Shown here one piece after another: positions 7,544-16,874 of a stretch of DNA of 64,000 nucleotides (position 1 is its first letter; every line of letters starts with the position of its first letter). Source of the DNA: CAWKEY01 sp963696315 (GTDB taxonomy: Bacteria > Pseudomonadota > Gammaproteobacteria > Methylococcales > Methylomonadaceae); assembly GCA_963696315.1 (NCBI GenBank), contig CAVOJU010000014.1, positions 1 to 64,000 on the forward strand, read 5' to 3'. The notes beneath the pieces were generated by a model. It had not been told where the DNA came from and ran no database searches. It saw nothing but the letters and a program-made list of their open reading frames with translations. The position numbers and the translations under genes were made by a program.

Positions 7544-8395
7544 TTAGCGGCGCTCTGTATGCCATTGTCCGTAAGTGACGCGGGGCTGGCCGGATAAGTC
7601 TTGATACGTTTGTACCTGATCGTAACCAAGTTCTGTAAAAATCGCTTGCACCTGTTGCTGCTGGTTGTAGCCATGCTCAATCAGTAAGTGGCCCTGGTTT
7701 TTCAGCCGGCTGCGGGCTTGGCCGGCAATGATTTGAATATCGCTGAGTCCTTGCTGGGTGGCCACTAAGGCGCTTTGTGGCTCAAAGCGAATATCGCCTT
7801 GTTGTAGATGGCTGTCGTTCTCGCTGATGTAGGGCGGGTTGCTGATGATCAGATCGAATGTGCCGGCAGGTACCTGATCAAACCAGTTGCTGTGATAAAA
7901 CCGAATACCTGAAAGCTGATGCCTCAGGGCATTGTGTTTGGCTATTGCCAGCGCAGCCAGGCTGATATCGGCGGCGCTGACCTTTGCCTGTGGGCGTTCA
8001 GCCGCCAGGGTGATGGCGATAATGCCGGAGCCGGTGCCCAAGTCTATCAGGCTGGCGGGCTGGTCTTCCGGCAGCAATTTTAAACTCAGCTCAATGAGTA
8101 GTTCGGTGTCGGGGCGTGGAATCAGCACGTCCGGCGTGACATAAAATTCTCGCGACCAGAATTCACGGCTTGAGAGGATGTAAGCGATGGGTTTGCCTTG
8201 TTGCCGTTCTTCAACCAGTGTCCAAAAGGTACTGGCGTGTTCGGCTTGCAGGCATTTGTCGGGCCAGGCGCGCAGATGCGAGCGTTCCTTGTCGAGCACC
8301 CGGCACAACAGGATTTCCGCATCGAGTAATGCCGAATCGGAAACGGCGGCCAGGCGCTCGGCGGCTTGTGCTAGCGCGGATTTAATGCTCGCCAT
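7544..8395 (-). CDS. prmC: peptide chain release factor N5-glutamine methyltransferase
   Basis: 283-residue enzyme that methylates the glutamine of the GGQ motif in release factors, using S-adenosylmethionine. The SAM-binding motif is IDLGTGSGIIAITLA, about residues 118-132, and the substrate-glutamine motif is SNPPYI, about residues 184-189. The N-terminal helical domain typical of PrmC precedes them. The start follows the prfA stop by five bases, so the two genes are surely cotranscribed, placing the enzyme next to its substrate as in other gammaproteobacteria. Length is normal for the family. Confidence 0.95.
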   Translation of the reverse strand: MASIKSALAQAAERLAAVSDSALLDAEILLCRVLDKERSHLRAWPDKCLQAEHASTFWTLVEERQQGKPIAYILSSREFWSREFYVTPDVLIPRPDTELLIELSLKLLPEDQPASLIDLGTGSGIIAITLAAERPQAKVSAADISLAALAIAKHNALRHQLSGIRFYHSNWFDQVPAGTFDLIISNPPYISENDSHLQQGDIRFEPQSALVATQQGLSDIQIIAGQARSRLKNQGHLLIEHGYNQQQQVQAIFTELGYDQVQTYQDLSGQPRVTYGQWHTERR

Positions 8396-8400
8396 GCGGT

Positions 8401-9486
8401 TTAGTCTTCGCCCAGTTGCGTCAGCAGTTCGGCCTGATGCTCGCTGATCAGGGGTTGAATGACCTGCTCCAGACCGCCTTGCATGATGTCATCCAGTTTA
8501 TACAGGGTTAAATTGATGCGGTGATCGGTTAAGCGCCCTTGCGGATAGTTGTACGTGCGGATGCGCTCGGAGCGGTCGCCGCTGCCGACCTGTAATTTGC
8601 GTGTGGCAGATTGTTCGGCATGATGTTTTTCCTGTTCGGCCGATAGCAGGCGCGATTGCAGCAGCGACATGGCGCGGGCGCGGTTTTTGTGCTGCGAGCG
8701 CTCATCCTGGCATTCCACGACCACGCCGGTCGGGATGTGGGTAATGCGGATGGCCGACTCGGTCTTGTTGATGTGCTGTCCGCCGGCACCGGAAGAACGG
8801 AAGGTGTCCACCCGCAGATCGGCCGGATTGATGTCTATGGCATCTACTTCTTCGACTTCAGGCATTACGGCAATGGTGCAGGCTGAAGTATGGATGCGGC
8901 CCTGGGATTCGGTTTCGGGAACCCGTTGTACCCGGTGCGCGCCGGATTCAAATTTTAATTGCGAATATACATCCTGCCCGGAAACGCGCAGTATGATTTC
9001 CTTGTAACCGCCGTGATCGCCGGGGCTCTCGCTGATAATTTCTGTTTTCCAGCCTTTTCTTTCGGCATAGCGCTGGTACATGCGGGCAAGGTCGCCGGAA
9101 AAAATAGCCGCTTCATCGCCGCCGGTTCCGGCGCGCACTTCCAGAAAAATATTGCGATTGTCGTTGGGATCTTTAGGCAGCAGGAGCAGCTGCAGCTCAT
9201 GTTCCAGCGTGTCAATCAGGGTTTCTGTCTCGGCAATCTCTTGTTTGGCAAGTTCCCGAAACTCGGGGTCGGCGTCGCCCGCCATTTCCTTGGTCGAGTC
9301 CAGCGTTTGCAGGGCCTGCTGGTATCTTTTGTAACAATCGACAAGCGGATTGATCTGGGCGTATTCCTGGCTTAATGAGCGGAATTTGTTTTGATTGCCC
9401 TGGACTTCGGGTTCTGATAGCAAGGCGGCGATTTCGTCATAGCGTTCGCAGAGGCTTTCGAGTTTGTGTTGTATGGATGGTTTCAT
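8401..9486 (-). CDS. prfA: peptide chain release factor 1
   Basis: 361-residue RF1, which reads UAA and UAG stop codons and triggers peptide release on the ribosome. The catalytic GGQ loop is visible as SGAGGQHINKTESA, and the protein ends in the usual RF1 C-terminal region. MKPSIQHKLESL is a normal N-terminus. Its ATG overlaps the TGA that would end hemA (ATGA at 9483-9486), so translation is probably coupled to hemA. The overlap also marks where the real hemA end lies despite that gene's frame breaks. prmC follows immediately. Confidence 0.97.
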   Translation of the reverse strand: MKPSIQHKLESLCERYDEIAALLSEPEVQGNQNKFRSLSQEYAQINPLVDCYKRYQQALQTLDSTKEMAGDADPEFRELAKQEIAETETLIDTLEHELQLLLLPKDPNDNRNIFLEVRAGTGGDEAAIFSGDLARMYQRYAERKGWKTEIISESPGDHGGYKEIILRVSGQDVYSQLKFESGAHRVQRVPETESQGRIHTSACTIAVMPEVEEVDAIDINPADLRVDTFRSSGAGGQHINKTESAIRITHIPTGVVVECQDERSQHKNRARAMSLLQSRLLSAEQEKHHAEQSATRKLQVGSGDRSERIRTYNYPQGRLTDHRINLTLYKLDDIMQGGLEQVIQPLISEHQAELLTQLGED

Positions 9487-10744
9487 TGAGATTTTGTTAA
9501 TTTAAAAATTTCGCGGGCAGCGGCAATCAGATCGTGTCTTTCGTTTTCGCCGGCTTCACGGATTTGGATGCTCGGGGTGTGAATGAGCTTGTTGGTCAGG
9601 GTATGAGCAAGCCGATTAAGCGCTTCCTCTGGAGAGCGCGCCATTTCTCAGCAAGATGAGCGCTTTTTGCAGCGCTTCATCACGGGTTTGTTCGGCCTGA
9701 TGACGATAATCGCGTATTGTTGACTGGGCGCCTTGGGAGCGTAACCAGGCCAAAAAATAATCAACCTGGGTGTCGATGATTTCTTCAGCCTGTTCTGCCG
9801 CCTGGCGGCGCGAGTTCATGTTCTGGTCTATCGTGTTTTGCAGGTCATCAACCGTATACAGATAAACATCACTGAGCTGATCAACTTCTGCTTCAATATC
9901 CCGCGGCACAGCCAGATCAACCATGAACATGGGTTTGTGTTTGCGTTTTTTAATGGCGCTTTCAACGCGGCCTTTACCCAGAATCGGCAGTTGACTGGCC
10001 GTGGAAGAAACCACAATATCCGCTTCCGCCAGGTGCGTCGGCAATTCCGATAAGGCGATGGCATAAGCCGTTGAATTGCGCCGCTAAAGTGTGCGCTTTA
10101 TCATAGGTGCGGTTGGCGATGATGAGTCGGCCTATGCCTTGCTGGGTCAGGTGACGGGCGGTTAATTCGATGGTTTCTCCGGCACCGATCAGCAGCGCAG
10201 TCTGGTCGCTGAGTTTGTCAAAGATTTGCTGCGCCAGTTGTACCGCGGCGAACGCAACCGATACCGGGCTGGAGCCGATGGCGGTGTCGGTGCGTACTTT
10301 TTTGGCGGCCGAAAATGTGTGTTGAAAGAGTTTGCCCAGTTGCTTGCCTAAAGTGCCGGCCTGGTAAGCGGCCTGATAGGCGGTTTTCATTTGTCCCAGA
10401 ATTTGCGGTTCGCCCAGAATCATTGAATCCAGGCCGCAAGCCACTCGAAACATGTGCCGGATTAACTGGCCATCGGTGTGGCAGTAGAGGTAGGGTGCGA
10501 AGTCTTCCGGAGCGATTTTTTTACTTTCGGCAACCCAGTCTATCAGGATTTGCTGGTCGGCGGTGGTTGATTTGCAGTAAAACTCGGTGCGGTTGCAGGT
10601 TGAAAGAATGGCCGCTTCGCTGATGTCTTTAAGGCGCCATAACTCCTTTAATGAGGATTGCATAATGTCGGCAGGGAATGCCAGGCGTTCACGGATGGAA
10701 ACCGGCGCGGTATTGTAATTAATCCCTACGGCAAGAAGTGTCAT
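9483..10744 (-). pseudogene. hemA: glutamyl-tRNA reductase, two frame breaks
   Basis: HemA makes glutamate-1-semialdehyde from Glu-tRNA, the first step of C5 tetrapyrrole synthesis. From ATG 10744 (MTLLAVGINYNTAPVSIRER) the frame is normal through the catalytic Cys in STCNRTEFY and the NADPH-binding GAGETIEL to AAQFNG. An extra T near 10064-10066 then shifts it; the next frame, from YAIALSELPTHLAEADIVV, is normal again. A second +1 change near 9635-9640 ends it as NGALSRGSA, while the proper C-terminus (PEEALNRLAHTLTNKLIHTP, ending KLTKSQ) continues in a third frame to TGA at 9483. Either the gene is dead and another copy exists, or the two indels are sequence errors. It heads hemA-prfA-prmC. 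Confidence 0.9.
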
Positions 10745-10992
10745 GGTGTCGATGGTTAAGAATTTAGGGTTATAGTTGGATTGTTTGGGATCTCGGTTTA
10801 ATGGCAGCCTTGAACTTTGTGGCAATCAATTCGTCACACGGCTAATTTTTTGGCAAATGACCATAACTATGTTGGTGTATTCTAAAGAAATGTATGGGCT
10901 TTATCCAAATGGAATAAATCAGCTGTCTGAAACAACTGATTTTTCTGATAATCTATTACAAAAATTTATTGAGTTATGAATAGGACGTTTGC

Positions 10993-12738
10993 GTGTTAAT
11001 TTTTAGATTAATTTCAGTGCTAACCCTGGTTTTGCTTAATGGTTGCGCCGGTTCGCCGGACAAGCAAGAGACTTTGGAAGAATCAGTCCCGCCCGTCAAG
11101 GAAATTCAGACCAAGGTAATAAAGCCACAAGCGCAGGATAAGTCCTCGATTGATCCGAATGTGCTGTATCTGCTGATGACTGCAGAGATTGCCGGGCAGC
11201 GCGGACAATATGACCTTGCTCTGGAAGGCTATATGGAGGCAGCCAGGCTGGCAAAAGATCCTCGCTATGCTGAGCGAGCGGCAAAAATTGCGATGTACAT
11301 GAAGGACAGCAGTAAAACGGCAGATGCTGTTTCATCGTGGTTGAAGCTGGAGCCCAACAATATCACCGCAAGAAAAATTGCCGCATTATCGGCGTTGAGA
11401 GCTGGCAATAAGCCGGCGGCTATCGAGCATCTAAAAACCATGTTGGCAGTAGATCCAGCTGGATTTGAAACGGCGTTGCTTGAACTGGTCTCGGTGCTCG
11501 AAAAAGAAGGCAAGACGGGGATTGTCTATGATGTGCTCGACGCCTTGTCTTTACAAAAGCCGAATCAGGCGGTGGTGTATTTTGTTCAGGCATTGCTAGC
11601 CATGCAGACGAAAAATGTTGGGCTGGCCGAGGTCAAGATAGAGCAGGCGTTGAAGGTGCAGCCGGACTGGGATAAAGCACTTATTTTTCAGGCTCAGATT
11701 GCAGTTTATGCAGGCAATCTCACGAGAGCAAAAGCGTTGTTATCCAATGCCGCGGTCAAATATCCGGACAATGACAAAATAAAAAAAATGTTGGCCCAGG
11801 TGTTAATTAAAACGTCGGACTATGAACAAGCCAGCAAGGTTTATCAGGATATTGTTTCGGCAAATCCTCAGGATGCTGAAAGTCAGTTTGCGCTGGCCTT
11901 GGTCTATCTTCAGTTGGAGCAGGATGGTAAAGCCGAAGATATTCTTAACAAGCTGCTGGAGCAGTCCGAGTGGCAGTATCAGGCGAGCTTTTATTTAGGG
12001 AAGATAGAAGAAAAGCGCGGCAATGTTGAAAAAGCCCTGGACTGGTTTGATAAGGTGAATGACGGTGCGTTTGTTTTCGAGGCGTCAATTTCATCGGTTT
12101 CTTTGCTGGCAAAAAATAAACAGTTTGAGGAAGCCAATTCGCGCCTGCGTTTATTGCAGGAACAGTATCCCAAGCACAAGTTGCGCCTTACTTTGATACA
12201 GGCTGAATTATTCAGCCAGCAAAAACAATACGAAAAAGCCTTCGCCGTGCTCACCGATGCTTTGCTTGAAACGCCGGAACAAAAGGAGCTGCTATATTCT
12301 CGTGCGCTGATGGCTGAACGTGTTGGCAGGCTGGACGTGCTGGAGGATGATCTGAAAAAGATCTTGGCCAAGCAGCCAGATGATGCCGAGGCTTTAAATG
12401 CTTTAGGCTACAGTTTGTTGCAAAAACCAGAGCGCTACGCCGATGCGGAGAAATATCTTCAACAGGCCATCAGGCTAAAGCCAGAAGAAGCCGTTATCAT
12501 GGATAGTTACGGTTGGTTACAGTTTAAACTGGGTCGTTACGAGCAGGCCCTGGATTATCTTCGCCGGGCCTATGCAAAACAACAGGAAAATGAGATAGCG
12601 GCTCATCTTGCCGAAGTTTTGTGGACGTTAGGCAGAAAAGCCGAGGCGAAAAAAATATTCAAAGAGGCCATAAAAAAGGCACCCGAGGATGAATACCTGC
12701 TGGAATTTCAGCGGCGAATATTGAACGGGGAAAGATAA
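10993..12738 (+). CDS. TPR-repeat outer-membrane lipoprotein
   Basis: 581-residue protein starting at GTG 10993. The N-terminus MLIFRLISVLTLVLLNGCAG is a lipoprotein signal with the Cys of the lipobox at about residue 18. The rest is made of tetratricopeptide-like helical repeats, clearest near the C-terminus (ALNALGYSLLQKPERYADAE; GWLQFKLGRYEQALDYLRRA). TPR proteins are scaffolds for protein contacts. The position directly in front of lolB, with no gap, is common in gammaproteobacteria and suggests a link to envelope lipoprotein handling, but the exact role is unknown. The gene is divergent from hemA across 248 bases that must hold both promoters. Confidence 0.85.
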   Translation: MLIFRLISVLTLVLLNGCAGSPDKQETLEESVPPVKEIQTKVIKPQAQDKSSIDPNVLYLLMTAEIAGQRGQYDLALEGYMEAARLAKDPRYAERAAKIAMYMKDSSKTADAVSSWLKLEPNNITARKIAALSALRAGNKPAAIEHLKTMLAVDPAGFETALLELVSVLEKEGKTGIVYDVLDALSLQKPNQAVVYFVQALLAMQTKNVGLAEVKIEQALKVQPDWDKALIFQAQIAVYAGNLTRAKALLSNAAVKYPDNDKIKKMLAQVLIKTSDYEQASKVYQDIVSANPQDAESQFALALVYLQLEQDGKAEDILNKLLEQSEWQYQASFYLGKIEEKRGNVEKALDWFDKVNDGAFVFEASISSVSLLAKNKQFEEANSRLRLLQEQYPKHKLRLTLIQAELFSQQKQYEKAFAVLTDALLETPEQKELLYSRALMAERVGRLDVLEDDLKKILAKQPDDAEALNALGYSLLQKPERYADAEKYLQQAIRLKPEEAVIMDSYGWLQFKLGRYEQALDYLRRAYAKQQENEIAAHLAEVLWTLGRKAEAKKIFKEAIKKAPEDEYLLEFQRRILNGER

Positions 12739-13332
12739 GTGTTGCGGCGTAAAGCACAGCTAATTTTCGTTACCTTTCTGGTGCTATGGGTGTCCGCCTG
12801 CTCCCTGGTGCCGGTAGAACCGGATGTTCATTATGCGCGAGCGGGCAGAGACCATCTGTACGACTTACAGCAATGGTCGTTTGAAGGACGACTGGCGTTA
12901 ACGGGACAGCATGATTCCTGGTCGGCCAATATAAGCTGGGATCACAATCCTGGCGTCGAAAAAATAAAGCTGAGCGGACCCTTGGGGCAGGGCACGGTGC
13001 TGATTCAGTTGGCGGGTCATGTTGTTACCGTCGATCATGGAGATGGCAAGGTTGAGTCTTCGGCCGAAGCGGAGCAGTTTATTAATCAGCAATTGGGCAT
13101 GTTTGTGCCCTTACGCTCCCTGCGCTACTGGGTGGTAGGTCTGCCTGAGCCAGCCAAGGCTTTTGAAGAAACGCCTGCCGGTTTTAAACAGGCGGGGTGG
13201 CTTAGCGAGTTCAAGCAAATGCAGCGTACGAATAACGAAGCAATGCCGCGCAAAATGACGGTCACGAATGAGCAGGTCAAAGTCAAGCTAATCATAGATC
13301 ATTGGATGTTAAATGACGCAAAAACAAATTAA
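12739..13332 (+). CDS. lolB: outer-membrane lipoprotein receptor LolB
   Basis: 197-residue protein starting at GTG 12739, directly after the previous stop codon. It has a lipoprotein signal with lipobox VSAC. LolB accepts lipoproteins from the periplasmic carrier LolA and inserts them into the outer membrane. The core QQWSFEGRLALTGQHDSWSA and FINQQLGMFVPLRSLRYWVV match the family. Its last 20 bases overlap ispE, an arrangement (lolB-ispE-prs) conserved in gammaproteobacteria, which strengthens the call. Confidence 0.93.
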   Translation: MLRRKAQLIFVTFLVLWVSACSLVPVEPDVHYARAGRDHLYDLQQWSFEGRLALTGQHDSWSANISWDHNPGVEKIKLSGPLGQGTVLIQLAGHVVTVDHGDGKVESSAEAEQFINQQLGMFVPLRSLRYWVVGLPEPAKAFEETPAGFKQAGWLSEFKQMQRTNNEAMPRKMTVTNEQVKVKLIIDHWMLNDAKTN

Positions 13333-14185
13333 TCAGGCCGCATGGGCAGAAAGATGGCCGGCGCCGGCAAAGCTTAACTTGATGTTGCGGATTGTCGGGC
13401 AGCGGGCGGATGGTTATCATTTGCTGCAAACGGTATTCCAGTTTATAGACTTGTGCGACTGGATTACCTTTCATCCCGTTGAAGATGGACGAGTAAGTCT
13501 GGAAAATCCATTACCTGGGGTTGCCGAGTCCGAAGATTTAACGGTTAGAGCGGCAAATTTGTTAAAAGCTGAAACAGGCTGTGCGCATGGTGTGCGCATC
13601 GAAGTGGAAAAAAACCTGCCCATGGGCGGCGGTCTGGGGGGTGGCAGTTCTGATGCGGCTACGACATTGGTGGTTTTGAATGAGCTGTGGGATCTTGGGC
13701 TGTCGATGGAGAAGCTACTCAAGCTGGGATTGACTTTAGGTGCGGATGTGCCTGTATTCGTTTATGGACACGCGGCGTGGGCGGAAGGCGTTGGCGAAAA
13801 GCTGGATAAAATAGAAGTTCCTGAGCAATGGGTTGTGGTTATCAAGCCTGATTGCCAGGTCAACACCAAAGAAATTTTTTCAGCTAAAGATTTGACACGA
13901 AATAGCAAATCGATCACAATAGCCGACTTTAAAGCGGGCCAGCAGCAAAACGATTGTTTAGATGTGGTTCGTGAACGTTATCAGTCTGTTAAAGATGCTT
14001 TGGTTGATTTGTCTGGTTTTTCTGAGGCAAGGCTAACCGGGACTGGGGCCTGTGTGTTTTCACAGTTTGATTCTGAAACTGCTGCTGTTAGAGCGTATGA
14101 GTCACTTAAAGCCAAGTGGCAAGTCTACCTGACTACAAGTAAAAATGAATCCCCTTTGTTTTCAAAGCTGAAGGCTGTTAACTAA
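13313..14185 (+). CDS. ispE: 4-diphosphocytidyl-2-C-methyl-D-erythritol kinase
   Basis: 290-residue GHMP-family kinase of the MEP isoprenoid pathway; it phosphorylates CDP-methylerythritol with ATP. The N-terminal PAPAKLNLMLRIVGQRADGY includes the substrate-binding region, and the glycine-rich ATP loop reads PMGGGLGGGSSDAATT at about residues 103-118. ATG 13313 lies inside the lolB end, so translation of the two is probably coupled. A tRNA-Gln gene starts 14 bases after the stop and is likely processed from the same transcript. Confidence 0.96.
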   Translation: MTQKQINQAAWAERWPAPAKLNLMLRIVGQRADGYHLLQTVFQFIDLCDWITFHPVEDGRVSLENPLPGVAESEDLTVRAANLLKAETGCAHGVRIEVEKNLPMGGGLGGGSSDAATTLVVLNELWDLGLSMEKLLKLGLTLGADVPVFVYGHAAWAEGVGEKLDKIEVPEQWVVVIKPDCQVNTKEIFSAKDLTRNSKSITIADFKAGQQQNDCLDVVRERYQSVKDALVDLSGFSEARLTGTGACVFSQFDSETAAVRAYESLKAKWQVYLTTSKNESPLFSKLKAVN

Positions 14186-14198
14186 ATCTCAAGTTTAT

Positions 14199-14273
14199 TG
14201 GGCCGTCGCCAAGCGGTAAGGCACGGGGTTTTGATCTCCGCATACCAAGGTTCGAATCCTTGCGGCCCAGCCA
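14199..14273 (+). tRNA. tRNA-Gln (TTG)
   Basis: Cloverleaf with acceptor TGGGCCG paired to CGGCCCA, anticodon TTG in the loop TTTTGAT, T-loop GGTTCGAATCC and an encoded CCA end. It sits between ispE and prs, the same place as in several gammaproteobacteria. Confidence 0.96.
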
Positions 14274-14312
14274 TTACATCCACTCAGTAAAATCCAATTT
14301 GGGAGTGCTTGA

Positions 14313-15266
14313 ATGAGTGATGCCTCAATGATGGTGTTTTCTGGAAATGCTAACCCTGGTTTGTCAGAAGGTATAGTCAGAAAGCTCAATATGCGCCTGG
14401 GTATGGCGACCGTCGGCAGGTTTAGTGACGGTGAGGTTGCAGTAGAGATTGAGGAGAATGTTCGGGGCAAGGATGTTTTTATTATCCAGCCGACTTGTTC
14501 GCCCACCAATGAAAACTTGATGGAATTGCTGGTCATGATCGATGCGCTGAAGCGGGCCTCAGCTTACCGGATTACAGCGGTAATGCCCTATTACGGGTAT
14601 TCACGACAGGATAGAAGGTCGCGATCTGCAAGGGTGCCGATTAGTGCCAAGCTGGTTGCTAAAATGATTGAACAGGCGGGGGCAAATCGGGTGCTAACAG
14701 TTGATTTGCACGCCGATCAAATCCAGGGCTTTTTTGATATCCCAGTGGATAACGTGTATTCCTCGCCTATTTTGCTGGGCGATGTTTGGCGGCAGAAATA
14801 CCAAGATCTAATCGTCGTCTCGCCCGATGTCGGTGGCGTTGTCAGGGCGCGTGCCTTGGCTAAACGGCTTGACGATGCAGACTTGGCGATAATTGACAAG
14901 CGCAGACCCAAGGCAAATGTCTCGGAAATAATGCATATTATCGGTGATGTAAATGGGCGTTCCTGTGTATTGATCGATGATATGGTTGATACTGCCGGTA
15001 CCTTGTGTCATGCCGCTGGCGCCTTAAAAAGACATGGTGCGATCAAAGTTGTTGCTTACTGTACGCATGCCGTGCTGTCAGGGGCTGCAATGAAGAATCT
15101 AAATGGTTCAGAGCTGGATGAGCTGGTTGTTACCGATACCATTCCGTTGAGTCAGGAGTCTGTTGGCTCTGGGAAAATAAGGCAGTTAAGTGTTGCAGAA
15201 ATGCTGGCCGAGACCATAAGGCGTATAGCCTCAGATGAGTCGGTTAGTTCATTATATGTGGATTGA
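14313..15266 (+). CDS. prs: ribose-phosphate pyrophosphokinase
   Basis: 317-residue enzyme that transfers pyrophosphate from ATP to ribose-5-phosphate, giving PRPP for purine, pyrimidine, NAD, histidine and tryptophan synthesis. Seen are the ATP-binding loop (PYYGYSRQDRRS), the metal site VDLHADQIQGFF and the PRPP-binding loop CVLIDDMVDTAGT. ATG 14313 is preceded by GGGAG. Length and sequence are typical of class I PRPP synthetases. It is followed by rplY and pth, the usual order. Confidence 0.98.
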   Translation: MSDASMMVFSGNANPGLSEGIVRKLNMRLGMATVGRFSDGEVAVEIEENVRGKDVFIIQPTCSPTNENLMELLVMIDALKRASAYRITAVMPYYGYSRQDRRSRSARVPISAKLVAKMIEQAGANRVLTVDLHADQIQGFFDIPVDNVYSSPILLGDVWRQKYQDLIVVSPDVGGVVRARALAKRLDDADLAIIDKRRPKANVSEIMHIIGDVNGRSCVLIDDMVDTAGTLCHAAGALKRHGAIKVVAYCTHAVLSGAAMKNLNGSELDELVVTDTIPLSQESVGSGKIRQLSVAEMLAETIRRIASDESVSSLYVD

Positions 15267-15305
15267 TAGTATTTAATGTGTGCTTGAAGGCACGGGGTTG
15301 AAAAA

Positions 15306-15914
15306 ATGTCGAACGTATTTGAGTTTGTTGCCGAAGGTCGCGGGCAATCAGGTAAAAGCACAGCAAGAAGCTTGCGTCGTCAGGGTAAGGTGCCTGCGGT
15401 AATATACGGCGGTCGTGGCGAGCCTCAAATGTTGGTTTTGAATCATAACGATGTTGTCAAGCATCTCGAGCATGAAGCGGTTTATTCGCACGTTCTCGAT
15501 GTTAGTGTCGACGGAAAAAAAGAGAAGGTCGTCTTGAAAGGTGTTCAGCGCCATCCTGCAAAATTTCAAATTTTGCATTTGGATTTCTTGCGAGTCAATA
15601 TGGCTGATACGCTTAAAGTTCACGTGCCACTGCATTTCATCAATGAAAGCACTTCGGTAGGCGGCAAAAAAGGCGGTATTGTGGCGCATTCAATGGTAGA
15701 TGTAGAGGTCTCTTGTTTGCCATCGGCGTTGCCGGAATTTATTGAAGTTGATCTGGCTGGCGTGGATATTGGTCAGTCCGTTCATTTATCGGATATTGTT
15801 TTGCCGGCCGGTGTTGAGATCGTTGTTTTAGCGCAAGGGCCAGAGCATGATTTGCCAGTGGCATCCATGATGGCATCAAAAGCGACTAAAGAAGAAGAGT
15901 CATCTGCAGAGTAG
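15306..15914 (+). CDS. rplY: ribosomal protein bL25, long (CTC) form
   Basis: 202-residue protein with the 5S rRNA-binding L25 domain in the first 95 residues (RSLRRQGKVPAVIYGGRGEP) followed by the CTC beta domain (INESTSVGGKKGGIVAHSMV). Escherichia coli has only the short domain; the two-domain form is common in other gammaproteobacteria. The C-terminus is acidic (EEESSAE). The gene lies between prs and pth, and pth starts 16 bases after its stop, so they form one operon. Confidence 0.95.
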   Translation: MSNVFEFVAEGRGQSGKSTARSLRRQGKVPAVIYGGRGEPQMLVLNHNDVVKHLEHEAVYSHVLDVSVDGKKEKVVLKGVQRHPAKFQILHLDFLRVNMADTLKVHVPLHFINESTSVGGKKGGIVAHSMVDVEVSCLPSALPEFIEVDLAGVDIGQSVHLSDIVLPAGVEIVVLAQGPEHDLPVASMMASKATKEEESSAE

Positions 15915-15930
15915 GTGTCTGGATAAGGTA

Positions 15931-16497
15931 ATGATCAGGCTTATCGTTGGTTTGGGTAATCCCGGCCAGCAGTACCAGAAAACCCGGCATAATGCCGGGT
16001 TTTTGTTTTTGGATGGGCTGGCGGCCGATCTGGGTGGGGTTTGGGTCAGTGAGTCCCGATTTCAGGGGTTGATTGCCGAATGCAGCCTCCCAGCAGGGAA
16101 GGTAATATTGCTAAAGCCGCAGGCCTTTATGAATCGAAGCGGGCAGTCTGTTGGTATGGTTGCTCGCTATTATAAATTGCAGACGGAAGAAATTCTGGTT
16201 GTTCATGATGAGCTTGATTTTGATGCCGGTGTGGTAAAGCTCAAGAAGGATGGCGGGCATGCGGGGCATAATGGCTTGAGAGATATCATTGCGCATTTGG
16301 GCTCGAAAGAGTTTTATCGGTTGCGGATAGGTATTGGCCGTCCCGAGGCTGGCAAGCCGGTTGCAGATTATGTGTTGTCAAATCCCTCGAAAATGGAATT
16401 GGACTTGATAGTCTCAACTTTTGGTCAGGGAAGGTGTTATATCGATCAATTGATTACAGGGCATATGCCAGCGGCGATGAATCGGCTGGATACTTGA
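15931..16497 (+). CDS. pth: peptidyl-tRNA hydrolase
   Basis: 188-residue enzyme that frees tRNA from peptidyl-tRNA dropped by ribosomes. The family signatures are visible: VGLGNPGQQYQKTRHNAGF with the catalytic His, then KPQAFMNRSGQ and VVHDELDFDAGVVKLKKDGG followed by HAGHNGLRDI. The start at ATG 15931 is close behind rplY. Length is normal. A strong promoter for the tRNA cluster begins 38 bases after the stop. Confidence 0.97.
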   Translation: MIRLIVGLGNPGQQYQKTRHNAGFLFLDGLAADLGGVWVSESRFQGLIAECSLPAGKVILLKPQAFMNRSGQSVGMVARYYKLQTEEILVVHDELDFDAGVVKLKKDGGHAGHNGLRDIIAHLGSKEFYRLRIGIGRPEAGKPVADYVLSNPSKMELDLIVSTFGQGRCYIDQLITGHMPAAMNRLDT

Positions 16498-16535
16498 CCC
16501 CCGGTTTCGTGAATATCGGCGGTAGAAATATTTAG

Positions 16536-16564
16536 TTGACAGTGCGGGCTTTAGTAAAGATAAT
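16536..16564 (+). promoter_or_regulatory. sigma-70 promoter of the tRNA-tuf operon
   Basis: A consensus -35 box TTGACA at 16536-16541 is followed after exactly 17 bases by GATAAT at 16559-16564. The first base of tRNA-Tyr is 20 bases downstream. This fits a strong stable-RNA promoter driving tRNA-Tyr, tRNA-Gly, tRNA-Thr and tuf. Confidence 0.8.
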
Positions 16565-16583
16565 AACTTGCTTATCTGACATC

Positions 16584-16668
16584 GGAGAGGTTCCCGAGCG
16601 GCCAAAGGGATCAGACTGTAAATCTGCCGGCTCTGCCTTCGGAGGTTCGAATCCTCCCCTCTCCACCA
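16584..16668 (+). tRNA. tRNA-Tyr (GTA)
   Basis: Class II tRNA with a long variable arm. Acceptor GGAGAGG pairs with CCTCTCC, the anticodon is GTA in ACTGTAAATCT, the T-arm is GGAGGTTCGAATCCTCC, and CCA is encoded. It is the first gene of the tRNA-tuf cluster. Confidence 0.97.
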
Positions 16669-16684
16669 TCTTTAAAAGTAATCT

Positions 16685-16758
16685 GCGGGTGTAGTTCAAT
16701 GGTAGAACTCCAGCCTTCCAAGCTGATCACGTGGGTTCGATTCCCATCACCCGCTCCA
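16685..16758 (+). tRNA. tRNA-Gly (TCC)
   Basis: Acceptor GCGGGTG pairs with CACCCGC, the anticodon TCC is in CCTTCCAAG, the T-loop is GGGTTCGATTCCC, and the CCA end is encoded. It is second in the cluster, 16 bases after tRNA-Tyr. Confidence 0.97.
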
Positions 16759-16770
16759 GTATTTAGTTAA

Positions 16771-16846
<76 letters not shown>

Positions 16847-16874
16847 TTGCAATATTGAGCTAGGGGTGCTTTAA

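Noticed and set aside
9616..10066. Programmed frameshifting as an explanation for hemA
   Set aside because: The two break sites (GGCTTATGCC and GCGCTCTCCAG) are not slippery sequences and hemA is not known to use frameshifting.
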